The position numbers and the translations under genes were made by a program. Source: Endozoicomonas acroporae (GTDB taxonomy: Bacteria; Pseudomonadota; Gammaproteobacteria; Pseudomonadales; Endozoicomonadaceae). From it: a stretch of 56,007 bases of DNA. Each line of letters opens with the position of its first letter. Position 1 is the stretch's first letter. Under the pieces are notes generated by a model. That model had not been told where the DNA came from and did not search any database. It saw nothing but the letters and a program-made list of their open reading frames with translations. Location: contig NZ_PJPV01000169.1 in assembly GCF_002864045.1 (NCBI RefSeq), forward strand, positions 1-56,007, written 5' to 3'. Positions 43,342-51,711 of this stretch are shown piece by piece.

Positions 43342-43518
43342 CTAGTTCACGGTTTCAATGTATTTGACGGGTTCTCTATATTAATGAAGCCCAAACTCCG
43401 TTCGTCCTGAGCGGAGTCGAAGGGCGCAAACTCCATACCCTGAGGACTGTGCCAATCACCCTTCGACTCCGCTCAGGGTGAACGGAGAATACACCCCAAA
43501 CTCATTGAAATGGTGGGC
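43342..43518. repeat. Long inverted repeat family B, copy 2
   Basis: About 177 bp with ends resembling GGTTTCAATGTATTTGACG and CAAACTCATTGAAATGG, internal palindrome from GTCCTGAGCGGAGTCGAAGG and CCTTCGACTCCGCTCAGG. Similar to 31744-31915 and 51328-51503. Arms are imperfect, so it is older or more degraded than copy 1. Confidence 0.85.
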
Positions 43519-43661
43519 CAGGAGCACTTGTCACCTCTAATGACTTTTTGAATCTGAACGGCATATCGCACATTTCCCGACTTTGTTTTTCTTGTTGAGG
43601 TTGTCATACTTGAACGCTATTTTTTCAGGGTTCTGAGGTCGTGTTTCACTACTTCTATTGG

Positions 43662-43692
43662 GTAGTAAATGCGTAGCAAATACGTAGCAAAT
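43662..43692. repeat. Three 11-bp direct repeats upstream of dusA
   Basis: GTAG[TC]AAAT occurs at 43662, 43673 and 43684, exactly 11 bp apart, about one DNA helical turn, 52 bp upstream of the dusA start. Such helically phased repeats fit integrase or excisionase arm-type sites or a regulator. Confidence 0.55.
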
Positions 43693-43743
43693 GGCAGTCG
43701 ATTTCGGGGTTTTTCAGATTATTTCAGTGGACCTTAGTGGTTA

Positions 43744-44751
43744 ATGAATCAACCTAAAGCTAATAAAGAGACAACGGTGGTTTCACCGGATCGGCGATTT
43801 TCCGTGGCACCGATGATGGACTGGACGGACCGACACTGCCGCTACTTCCACCGCGTCCTGTCTGAGCGGGCACTGCTGTACACCGAGATGGTCACCACCG
43901 GTGCCCTGGTGTTCGGCGATAAAGACCGTTTTTTACAGCATGATGCATTTGAATACCCATTGGCCATTCAGCTCGGTGGACACGATGCCAGCGACCTTGC
44001 CTTTTGCGCCGGGCTGGCGGAAGAACGAGGTTATCAGGAAGTGAACCTGAACGTGGGCTGTCCCAGTGACCGGGTGCAAAATGGCCGTATCGGGGCGTGT
44101 CTGATGGCTGAGCCGGAAACCGTTGCCAATGCTGTCAGAGCCATGAAAGAGCGTGTGGCCATTCCGGTAACGGTAAAGCATCGCATTGGTATTAATGGTC
44201 GCGAGTCCTGGGAAGAGTTGCTGAACTTTGTCGGTACCGTGGCACAGGCGGGGTGCGATACCTTTATTGTTCATGCCCGTATTGCCGTTCTGGAAGGGCT
44301 TTCTCCGAAAGAGAATCGGGATATTCCGCCGTTAAAGCCAGATTGGGTGTATGCGCTTAAAACGCAGTTTCCCGGGCTGAATATTTCTATTAATGGCGGA
44401 ATCAAGACCTTTGAGGAGATCGATCATCACCTGCAGTACGTGGATGGTGTGATGCTCGGTCGTGAAGCCTACCAGAATCCGTATCTGCTATCCGAGGTGG
44501 ATGGTCGCCTCTATGGTTGTCAGCAGCCCGTGAAGAGTCGCGCTGAAGTGATCGAGAAGATGCTGCCCTATATTGAGTCAGAGCTTGCCAGGGGAACATG
44601 GCTCAGCCATATTACCCGCCATATGTTGGGGCTTTATCATGGTGTGCCCGGCGGCCGTCGTTTTCGCCGGCATATCAGTGAAAATGCCCATAAAGCCGGT
44701 GCCGGGATTGATGTGCTGCTTGATGCTGTCAGGCTTGTGGAAAGCGTGTAA
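43744..44751 (+). CDS. dusA: tRNA-dihydrouridine(20/20a) synthase DusA
   Basis: 335 residues. FMN-dependent Dus family: FSVAPMMDWTDRHCRYFHR (DusA type), ETMVTTGAL-like YTEMVTTGAL, catalytic Cys in LNVGCPSDRVQNGRIGACLM (about 103-122), HRIGIN and GVMLGREAYQNPYL with the C-terminal tRNA-binding helices (GLYHGVPGGRRFRRHIS). It reduces U20/U20a in the D-loop of tRNAs. Complete. The 5' end of dusA is a known integration site for dusA-associated integrases, relevant to the repeats just upstream. Confidence 0.96.
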   Translation: MNQPKANKETTVVSPDRRFSVAPMMDWTDRHCRYFHRVLSERALLYTEMVTTGALVFGDKDRFLQHDAFEYPLAIQLGGHDASDLAFCAGLAEERGYQEVNLNVGCPSDRVQNGRIGACLMAEPETVANAVRAMKERVAIPVTVKHRIGINGRESWEELLNFVGTVAQAGCDTFIVHARIAVLEGLSPKENRDIPPLKPDWVYALKTQFPGLNISINGGIKTFEEIDHHLQYVDGVMLGREAYQNPYLLSEVDGRLYGCQQPVKSRAEVIEKMLPYIESELARGTWLSHITRHMLGLYHGVPGGRRFRRHISENAHKAGAGIDVLLDAVRLVESV

Positions 44752-44778
44752 TACCTGAAGGCAATGTGAAAACAAACG

Positions 44779-45282
44779 TCAGGCAGTCACCTCTGGCTGC
44801 CTGCAACGCTCCAGTTGTTTAACCAGGTCACTGAAGGCCTTCTGGTTGTTTTCATTCAGGCTCATCAGTGTCCTGTGGGCTTCCAGTACCCGGGCATGAA
44901 TGGATTCCTCACTGCACTCCTCGCATTCAATGTCCTGGTATTCGCAGGTCTGACCGGCGACATCTTCAACAATGATAAAGATTCGCTCAAAACCCATGCT
45001 CATAAGGATTCTGGTGATATCAGGGCGGGGAGATATCAGCACTGGCCGCTGGTCTATCTGCTTTCTGGCCATAATGGATAATTTCGCCAATAGCCCCAGT
45101 GACGTGCTGTCGATGGTTTCCGCCTCTGAAAGGTCAACAATCACAGAACGAAATCGCGGCTCTTCGAACATGGCCTGAAGCAGATTCTCCAGACTGGAGC
45201 ATAGGGTGAGTCGAACTTCTCCGATCAGCTTCAGTACGTAGGTACCTTCGCTTTCGGCAAACTGAATTTTTCCGGGTGTCAT
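44779..45282 (-). CDS. hsbA: HsbA-like STAS anti-sigma-factor antagonist
   Basis: 167 residues. STAS domain (about 1-110) with the phosphorylatable serine loop in LSEAETIDSTSLGLLAKLSI, and a C-terminal extension with a CEYQDIECEECSEES cysteine cluster and a coiled-coil-like tail. In Pseudomonas aeruginosa HsbA, dephosphorylated by HsbR, controls FlgM and the switch between swimming and biofilm. Its ATG is 2 bp after the stop of the phosphatase gene upstream, so the two are translationally coupled, which supports the HsbR-HsbA identity. The hptB and flgM genes are not in the window. Confidence 0.82.
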   Translation of the reverse strand: MTPGKIQFAESEGTYVLKLIGEVRLTLCSSLENLLQAMFEEPRFRSVIVDLSEAETIDSTSLGLLAKLSIMARKQIDQRPVLISPRPDITRILMSMGFERIFIIVEDVAGQTCEYQDIECEECSEESIHARVLEAHRTLMSLNENNQKAFSDLVKQLERCRQPEVTA

Positions 45283-45284
45283 AA

Positions 45285-46460
45285 TCAGTATCGAGCCAGT
45301 ATTAACATTGCAATGTCATCAGGAGCTTCCTGAATATCATTGAGCCCCAGCCTTTCGGTCAATGTCGCTATGGTGTCGGCACCTTCTCCGATAACCGATA
45401 ATAAATGATCTTCCTTTTCTTTAAGGCTTTTCTGGGGCAAAACCTCAAGAATACCATCTGAAAGAATAGTTAAGCTGAATTGCCGGGGCAAGTCTATAAT
45501 GACATCCTCATAAACAGCATCCTCAAACAATCCTACCGGTAAGCCTTTGCCTTCAAGAAAACGGACCTTTTTGCCTTCTTCAGCGATCACGGGTAATGGA
45601 AAATGTCCGCCAAACGAGTAGGTAAGCGTCTGGTCACGGGTATTGACTATGCCACCAAACACGGTGACATGTTTTCCCAGTCCGGTTTTCAGCAGGCTCT
45701 GATTGATGTAGCTCAGCACATGTGAAGGTTTGACCCTGATTTTGCCGCCGTTGTTGTGATAGTCCTGAAGCAGGCTGATGGACATATGCTTGAGAAGCAC
45801 AGTAACAAAAGCAGATGACGCGCCATGCCCGGAAACATCGGCCAGATAAAAGGCAAAACTGTGGTCGCTGAGCGTGAAATAGTCGACAAAATCCCCGCTT
45901 AAATAGAGGGATGGGATGATGTTGTGGTCAACTTTGAAATCCCTGTATTCCAGCGGGTGTCTGGGCAGCATATTCATCTGCACCTGACGGCCGGCTTTCT
46001 GGTCCTCCTGCAGCAGGGTCAGGCTGCTCTTCAAAGAGTTGATGGCTTCTTCGAGGCTGGCCCGGTAGCGCTTGTTTTCCATCAGTAACTGGGCTTTTTC
46101 AAGAGCTCGGTGGATGGCGTACTCTAATACCTCAAGATCCACGATCGGCTTCACCAGGAAATCGCTGGCACCAAGGTGCAGGGCTTCTACCACATCGGTC
46201 ATAACGCCAGCGCCGGAGACAACAATAAAGGGTATGTCACTGGCTTCACTGCGCACCTGGCTCAGCATGGTGAGTCCATCCATGATCGGCATGCGAAGAT
46301 CACACAAAATCAGGTCTGGATGGCAGTCACGAAAAATATGCAGGCCCTGTTGTCCATTTCCGGCTTCATGGGTTTTGAAGCCAATGCCTTGCAGGTAGGC
46401 GACAATGCTTTCACGTACTATAGTGTCATCGTCGATAACCAGAATGGTACTGCCGGTCAT
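45285..46460 (-). CDS. hsbR: HsbR-like response regulator with PP2C (SpoIIE/RsbU) phosphatase
   Basis: 391 residues. Receiver domain 1-120 with acidic pocket (LVIDDD), phosphoacceptor Asp in LILCDLRMPIMDGL (about 50-63) and Lys in FLVKPIVDLE; coiled linker 125-175; PP2C/SpoIIE domain about 185-391 with GDFVDYFTLSDHSFAFYLADVSGHGASSA (split: metal-binding Asp residues in GDFVDY and ADVSGHG) and LTILSDGILEV. Phosphorylation of the receiver would control dephosphorylation or phosphorylation of the downstream STAS protein. First gene of a two-gene operon. Confidence 0.88.
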   Translation of the reverse strand: MTGSTILVIDDDTIVRESIVAYLQGIGFKTHEAGNGQQGLHIFRDCHPDLILCDLRMPIMDGLTMLSQVRSEASDIPFIVVSGAGVMTDVVEALHLGASDFLVKPIVDLEVLEYAIHRALEKAQLLMENKRYRASLEEAINSLKSSLTLLQEDQKAGRQVQMNMLPRHPLEYRDFKVDHNIIPSLYLSGDFVDYFTLSDHSFAFYLADVSGHGASSAFVTVLLKHMSISLLQDYHNNGGKIRVKPSHVLSYINQSLLKTGLGKHVTVFGGIVNTRDQTLTYSFGGHFPLPVIAEEGKKVRFLEGKGLPVGLFEDAVYEDVIIDLPRQFSLTILSDGILEVLPQKSLKEKEDHLLSVIGEGADTIATLTERLGLNDIQEAPDDIAMLILARY

Positions 46461-46614
46461 GGATACACCCGCAAAGTAAAGTGAAGATAAGGACCCGCTT
46501 GAACCCGATACATTCGGATAAAAAAAACCACATTAAAATGTAAAGTTAAGGGAAAAATACTCCCAAGCTGCCTTGGCTGCAAGCGGGAGTATTGGCAAAT
46601 TAATGTGTTTGCCC

Positions 46615-46671
46615 AGGGCCTGTTGACGTTTCGTTGCGTGCTGAGCACGCAACGAAACGTCAACAGGCCCT
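46615..46671. repeat. Perfect 57-bp palindrome D
   Basis: Two 28-bp arms (46615-46642 and 46644-46671) are exact reverse complements around a single G at 46643; the arm begins AGGGCCTGTTGACGTTTCG. It lies between hsbR and mlaA, 50 bp past the mlaA stop, and could form a cruciform or an RNA hairpin. No T tract. A half-copy is at 27095-27120. Confidence 0.95.
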
Positions 46672-46720
46672 AAAGTCATCGGAGCCAATGGCTGATGCGA
46701 TTGTCATTGACGGTTTATAG

Positions 46721-47422
46721 TTAGAAGTCATCTTCAGGCAGCTGGCCGGTGATCAAATATTCACGTCTTTGTAAATAGGTGTCCCGGATAAACGTGTAAC
46801 GGTCTCCAAGAATCAGCTCTTCAGCATCCAGAAATTGAGCGCGTCTATTGATAAGGTCAATGCCGTCGAGAATCCAGCGATCCCGCTCAGTGTCATGATA
46901 GGCTACCGGATTGGTGAATGCATCAGGAATTCGGCCAACACCGGAACGCAACGTACTCGGGCCAAGTAACGGAAGCACAAGGTAAGGTCCGGAAGGTACC
47001 CCCCAGTTGGCAAAAGCCAGCCCGAAATCGCTGTAGCGCTTATCAAGCCCCATGGGCGTTGCTACATCAATCAGGCCAAGAATACCCGCCGTTGAATTGA
47101 TGATGAAGCGGCCTGATGACACCAGTGCATCCTGCCCTTTGAGCTGGACGCCGGCACTGGCGATATTTCTCAGTTCCCCGAGGTTGCTGAAAAAGTTGCT
47201 GACTAAGGTTTGCACCGGCCCGGGGGTGACAAAGTGGTAGGTCTTTGCCACTGGCTTCAAGGCATAGTGATCCAGGGTGTCATTCAGTTTGAACACTCGG
47301 CGGTTCCAGCACTCCAGTGGATCATCGTAAGAGACGGGTTCAGTGCCAAACGTCAAAGCGGGCAAGAGTGTCAGTACCATTACGACAACTGAACGAACAA
47401 TAAACGCAGGAGAATGATTCAC
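46721..47422 (-). CDS. mlaA: MlaA/VacJ-type phospholipid-transport protein, no lipobox cysteine
   Basis: 233 residues from GTG at 47422, chosen because AAGGA lies 8-9 bases upstream; upstream ATG codons (47518, 47494) would put 24-32 polar residues before the signal peptide. Signal segment FIVRSVVVMVLTLLPALTFG then mature start around TEPVSYDDPLECWNRRVF, which matches MlaA, as do FFSNLGELRNIASAGVQLKG and GLAFANWGVPSGPYLVLPLLGPSTLR. MlaA removes misplaced phospholipids from the outer leaflet of the outer membrane with porins. Usual family members are lipoproteins; no lipobox Cys is present near the cleavage site, so this copy would be secreted without acylation. Confidence 0.9.
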   Translation of the reverse strand: MNHSPAFIVRSVVVMVLTLLPALTFGTEPVSYDDPLECWNRRVFKLNDTLDHYALKPVAKTYHFVTPGPVQTLVSNFFSNLGELRNIASAGVQLKGQDALVSSGRFIINSTAGILGLIDVATPMGLDKRYSDFGLAFANWGVPSGPYLVLPLLGPSTLRSGVGRIPDAFTNPVAYHDTERDRWILDGIDLINRRAQFLDAEELILGDRYTFIRDTYLQRREYLITGQLPEDDF

Positions 47423-47676
47423 ACGTTTGATCCTTGATTCCTTGTTAATTTTCAACGTCTTCAATGACTCAGGCACACCTGTTGTCTGTTGCATGCAATG
47501 ACGGGATGAGTTTCGCAAACGGTTGTCCTGGACGGTTAGCTGTCGGGATGAGTTATAAAAAAAGCGATTAAGAGGTTATTCTAACTTGATCTCATCTACT
47601 ATTGCCAACCCATGGTCAGCTTCATAGGTTGAGAACAATCTCCCTGTCCCATCGCCATTGTCCAAATGTCCCGGTA

Positions 47677-48288
47677 TCACCCCGCCGGTGAATCAGCTGT
47701 CGGGTTAAAGCCCGGAGTCTGTTTGGCCCCATCACCCCATCGACGTAACAAAATCACGGCCGGGAACGCAACCGCATACATCGTCAGCGAATACACCGCT
47801 GCTGGCAGGGCCAGGTCTGGCAAGCCTGAACTCACGCCACTGATCAATACCGTCAGGGTCAGCGCCATGGGGGAATTCTGAATGCTGGCTTCAATGGCAA
47901 GGGTTTTGGACTCGGTACGGGTGAGATTAGACAATCGTCCCAATATTAAACCAAAACACGTCATCACAATGGGTAAGAAAAGAAGTCCCATAACCACTTG
48001 GGAAAAGTTAGTCATAACATTTTCGGCGGCGGACGCCACTGCACCAAGCACGATGATGGTCCACAGTACGTAAGCCAAACGTTCGAGCCCGGTTTCAATC
48101 TTTACTGCAATCGACGTTTTAAAATGGCGGAAGATCACCCCGAGTGATACCGGCGTCGTGGTAATCAAAAAGGTGACTAAGGCAATCTCACTGAAGGAAT
48201 ACTCGTTTAATGCATCGCCCAGGAAATGGGTCAATGACAGTGACACCAGGAAAGGAACAGACACAAAGGCCAGAATACTGGTATTGAA
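47677..48288 (-). pseudogene. BASS-type (bile acid:Na+ symporter) transporter, N-terminally truncated
   Basis: About 203 codons without a proper start: the frame opens after a stop at 48289-48291; the first GTG is 48264. Segments VPFLVSLSLTHFLGDALNEY, ALVTFLITTTPVSLGVIFRH and the last four helices to LPAAVYSLTMYAVAFPAVIL match the bile-acid/Na+ symporter family. About 80-100 N-terminal residues (two to three helices) are missing. A deletion at about 48289 removed the 5' part and promoter. Not functional. Confidence 0.8.
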
Positions 48289-48569
48289 TTAACTTTTGTA
48301 GAGTGGTCAAAGAGAGGCATAAGAAGTTCTTTTGCTGCTGAAAACTCAGACACCATAATCTGCTGTCTTCACTTGTGGGAGCACCGGTTTGTACAATCAC
48401 ATTAATAGTGAATCGGGAATAAACACCTCGTTATTCTTTAATAGCATCAAAAATTATTTTTTTATTTATAAAATATTTATTTGACTGGGAAACTAATTAA
48501 TAACTTTCCACTCTAAAACAAGAGTTCAAATTTATCGATTTCAAATAAAAACATTGAGAGGGAATGATC

Positions 48570-50699
48570 ATGGGACCTGTAACTGATAATCCGGTGAAAA
48601 CCCTGGCTGCCAATGCTGGGCCGGATACGGCTTATTCATCCGCTATCAAGGGTGTGAACGATGGAGCCAATGCAATACATCAAACAACCAAAGCTGCGGT
48701 TGATGACCTGGGCTTTAACAAGCCCGGTTTGATCAAATGGGGAAAATGGCTTGTTGGCAAGCTTGGCCCGTTTGGATACTTTGCCACTATTGTGCTTAGC
48801 CCGATACTTATCCCTGCCTCTCTGGCCTATGATGCGGGCAGAGGCATGAAACTCCTGTTCCGCAAGATTGCCAGGGTTGAAGAGCCGGTGCAAAAGCTCC
48901 TGCCAATGGTGGAAAAGCAGGTTCAGGAAGTAGGGAAGCTTAAGCAGCACAAACAAGAATCTGATTCCAGGCATGCACAGGTTTCTGACCAGCTGGCAGC
49001 CTGGAAGACCCACTCCGGTGAGTTAAAGAGCCTGAACGATCAGGTTAATGATCAGGCCAAGCAGTTGGAGCTTAAATTAAAACGGGAGCAGATGAGAAAT
49101 CACGAGCTCAATGATCTGCTGCAACTTTTAGCCAACCGTGCAGATGGCCTTGAGATCAATAATGCAGATAACCTTAAACGTTATCAGGATATAGGAGTTG
49201 CATTGGACAAACAACTGGCTGAAAAATCGGTACGCATTGCAGAGCTTTCCAAAGAGCTTGAAGCAGCCCGGCAGCAGCGCGATCATGATCTGGAAGGTGA
49301 TATGCGGGCCAGACAGGAACAGGCTGATGTAATTCGTAATCTTGAGAGCAAATTAGCAGCAGACCAACAGCTAATGTCTGATTTAGAGGGTCTTTACGAG
49401 GCAGAGATACGCAGATTATCAGGTCAGCATAACGTTGAAACGATGAAGTCAGATGATCAGCATAAGCTTGAATTGAAGGAGCTTTCGGCGACGCATCAAT
49501 CTGATATGGAGAAATTAGCGGATGGTTATGAAGAAGCTATTAAGGCTATCGACGCTAAAAACGAAGAGCAGGTTCAAAAGCTGAGGGCGGAATGCAGCGA
49601 ATTGAATCAGATGATGAAAGATCAATGTGTTAATAATGAAAGCCGGCAGTTTGTGGAAACATCGCTTAGAGTCCAAGTATCTCAGCTTGAACAACAATAC
49701 AGTAAATCTTGTGATCAATTAAAGAGTTTCAAGGAGCAATACAATATTCTGCTTAAACAAAAAGACGCAGAAGCAAAGGCCGAAATTCATACCCGATCAC
49801 AGCTTGAGAGTCGTATTAAGGAGCTTCAGGCGATACTGGATATTCCAAAGGATTCACGTGGAGTGCAGACATCTGAAGTCACAGTAAGTGAACCCCGGGA
49901 GCGGGTCGACACAGCTTCCCAGGTAGAGGAGCAACCACTAACGGTGCTGGTCAATACGGATGCCCAGACAGCGATTGGTTCCTCGGATGCTGAGTCTCTC
50001 ATGGTCGAAGGTGCCCTGCCAGGAGCGGGGCTTGAATTACTGATAAAACAGGCAATTTCTGAGGACGGAGAGTCGCTGGGTATGCCTGTCCACGGTAACT
50101 CGGAGCAGGAAGTGGTAAACGTCAATGTCGGTACTCAACATGAGCTGGATAATATAACTGGTAAGCTTCATATTGCAGAAAACAATGTTCTGGCCCTTTC
50201 TGAAGAGTTGCGTAATCTCAGGGAAAAACTTGATGATAACGATGTTGATGTAGCTCGTTTGGTTGAAGAAAATAGAAAACTTTCAGAAGAAAAAGTAAAG
50301 CAAGATGAAGACTTAAATTCTCTTGAAATGTTGATTACTGGAAAACGTTCGGATAGTGCGGATCCAACAGATTTAAAAGAAGCATTAAAGAAAAGGCTTG
50401 AAGCTGACGGTATGACAATCGAGGAGCTTAACGCTAAATCAAAATCTGTTGATGAAGAAAAGTACAAACTGCTGACACAAAATCAGGGATTGCATCACGA
50501 GATTGATCGTTTATTGAAAGCAGTCAATGAATTTAAGGCGCTGCAGGAACAACAGCAAGCAGTCATTGAACTTAAGGCGCTGCAGGAACAACAACGGCAT
50601 GACGATCAAAGCGCCGCTGAATTACCTCGGGCTGAAATGACTGGGTTAGTAGCTGCAAATGAGGTAGTAGAATCCGAAAATGTTGAACAAAAGCCATAA
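48570..50699 (+). CDS. Long coiled-coil protein with hydrophobic hairpin, effector candidate
   Basis: 709 residues from the ATG at 48570; GAGAGGG is about 7 bases upstream, whereas the ATG at 48564 is too close. Residues 1-45 polar, 50-90 contain a hydrophobic stretch (GPFGYFATIVLSPILIPASL) likely to insert in a membrane, then coiled coil from about 95 to 430 and 520-690 with classical heptads, interrupted by an acidic low-complexity stretch (430-515). The end repeats EFKALQEQQQAV / ELKALQEQQRHD. Function unknown. Only a short frameshift separates its stop from a 180-codon open frame, so the native protein may be longer. The AT-rich upstream region (48292-48569) probably holds its promoter. 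Confidence 0.7.
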   Translation: MGPVTDNPVKTLAANAGPDTAYSSAIKGVNDGANAIHQTTKAAVDDLGFNKPGLIKWGKWLVGKLGPFGYFATIVLSPILIPASLAYDAGRGMKLLFRKIARVEEPVQKLLPMVEKQVQEVGKLKQHKQESDSRHAQVSDQLAAWKTHSGELKSLNDQVNDQAKQLELKLKREQMRNHELNDLLQLLANRADGLEINNADNLKRYQDIGVALDKQLAEKSVRIAELSKELEAARQQRDHDLEGDMRARQEQADVIRNLESKLAADQQLMSDLEGLYEAEIRRLSGQHNVETMKSDDQHKLELKELSATHQSDMEKLADGYEEAIKAIDAKNEEQVQKLRAECSELNQMMKDQCVNNESRQFVETSLRVQVSQLEQQYSKSCDQLKSFKEQYNILLKQKDAEAKAEIHTRSQLESRIKELQAILDIPKDSRGVQTSEVTVSEPRERVDTASQVEEQPLTVLVNTDAQTAIGSSDAESLMVEGALPGAGLELLIKQAISEDGESLGMPVHGNSEQEVVNVNVGTQHELDNITGKLHIAENNVLALSEELRNLREKLDDNDVDVARLVEENRKLSEEKVKQDEDLNSLEMLITGKRSDSADPTDLKEALKKRLEADGMTIEELNAKSKSVDEEKYKLLTQNQGLHHEIDRLLKAVNEFKALQEQQQAVIELKALQEQQRHDDQSAAELPRAEMTGLVAANEVVESENVEQKP

Positions 50700-51229
50700 C
50701 GCCAGTAGCAACCCAAAGGACGGCATTATCGCAAGCAACAGGTGGAGCAGATGTTTCCACCTTGCACCAATTGAAGACTGATATACTACCTTGGACTGTA
50801 AGTCTAAATGAGCAGACAGCCCGACAAGATCTGGGCGCAGCTTTGATGACTGAATGTTCCACTATGGTAGACGTAGCTTCTGATAATGGTCCTCCAGGGA
50901 TAGATCGGGCCTCATCAACAGCAAGCAACTCGGTGGCTGCAGTTCGGCTGGATAGTGTCATGATTGGTTTAGTGAAGTGGCCCTATAGCCAGCTCTACAA
51001 ATCCTTGTATCTGGCTTTTGATTACGGAGCGAAGCCCATGGCCTCATGGACATGGAAAAAGAGTACGGCTATTGCCGATTCTATACGACAGAGCACCGGT
51101 TGGCTTAGTCGGAAGATATGGGTAAAAACGCCTGATCGGGCCGATTCCGGCGCTAACACGGACAGTCTGCCAGTGTCTTCCAGGCTGGAAGCGGATGCTT
51201 CAACTGTACCCGATAATCCGGAAGTATAG
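50687..51229 (+). pseudogene. Displaced C-terminal reading frame of the 48570 coiled-coil gene
   Basis: In the -1 frame, a 180-codon frame opens at 50687, directly after a TGA at 50684, overlaps the last 13 bases of the preceding gene and runs to 51229. First in-frame start-like codon is TTG at 50762. Its translation (TKAITPVATQRTALSQATGG and later RLDSVMIGLVKWPYSQLYKS) reads like real protein, with a Ser/Ala-rich segment, an aromatic helix and a polar tail. Simplest reading: a one-base indel in the CAAAAG run (50688-50693) cut the C-terminus of an originally ~890-residue protein. A separate small gene is less likely since no ribosome-binding site precedes TTG. Confidence 0.5.
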
Positions 51230-51275
51230 CTACGGCTATGCTACCTGGTTTATGCTTGCATAGTCAGCCTTCGAG
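51228..51275. repeat. Degenerate remnant of repeat family A
   Basis: TATAGCTACGGCTATGCTACC and TGCTTGCATAGT-like sequence at 51233-51263 match the centre and right arm of the 135-300 element. Arms are otherwise lost. Confidence 0.55.
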
Positions 51276-51327
51276 AAGCCTGCCGGACTTAAGTCTGCCC
51301 TGCGCGGCAACTGCTCCTGCGTTCCCC

Positions 51328-51503
51328 TGATACATGATTTCAATGTAATTGATGGATTTTCTCCATCAATGACGCCCAGACTTCGTTCGTCCCAAGCGGA
51401 GTCGAAGGTGTAAAGACCATACCCAAGACTGTGCCAATCACCCTTCATCCATGCATCCTGCGCGGAGATTATACACCTCAAACTCATTGAAACGGTGTAC
51501 CAG
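51328..51503. repeat. Long inverted repeat family B, copy 3
   Basis: About 176 bp with ends CTGATACATGATTTCAATG and CATTGAAACGGTGTACCAG, interior matching copy 2 (CAAGCGGAGTCGAAGG, ACTGTGCCAATCACCC). Arms and centre are more degraded than in copy 1. Confidence 0.8.
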
Positions 51504-51545
51504 ACTTAAGACTGTCTTTCACGGCAACTGCTCCTGCGTTGCTCT

Positions 51546-51711
51546 AGCCCGGATATTTCATAAACATGCTCCCGCTCTCGCTTGTCCTTTGCCGCTCTAA
51601 GGGAGTTTTGTTCAGTCGACCGTACTCCCCGGTACGGCGCTCCCTCACAAAATCCCTTAGAGCGACAAAGTCCTACGCGAGATTCGGGGCAGTTTATGAA
51701 ATATCCGGGCT
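51546..51711. repeat. Long inverted repeat family C
   Basis: 166-bp imperfect inverted repeat; the outer 20 bp are perfect (AGCCCGGATATTTCATAAAC on the left and its complement ending at 51711), the arms continue to pair through CTTTG[CT]CGCTCTAAGGGA to a central GTACTCCCCGGTAC. GCTCCTGC occurs just outside both ends. No transposase. It lies 228 bp before the next coiled-coil gene start. Confidence 0.88.

Larger units (their letters stand above)
43087..43743. other. Long non-coding region upstream of dusA
   Basis: 657 bp without a gene. It holds family B copy 2 (43342-43518) and three 11-bp direct repeats (43662-43692), both listed separately. The part next to dusA should carry its promoter. 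I see no integrase. Confidence 0.5.

Noticed and set aside
50684..50699. Programmed -1 frameshift site
   Set aside because: No X-XXY-YYZ heptamer and no clear downstream pseudoknot; a simple indel explains it better.
51236..51487. 83-codon minus-strand frame
   Set aside because: Runs through a family A remnant and family B copy 3.
135..51711. CRISPR array
   Set aside because: The repeats are few, long, palindromic and dispersed; no regularly spaced direct repeats with unique spacers and no cas genes.
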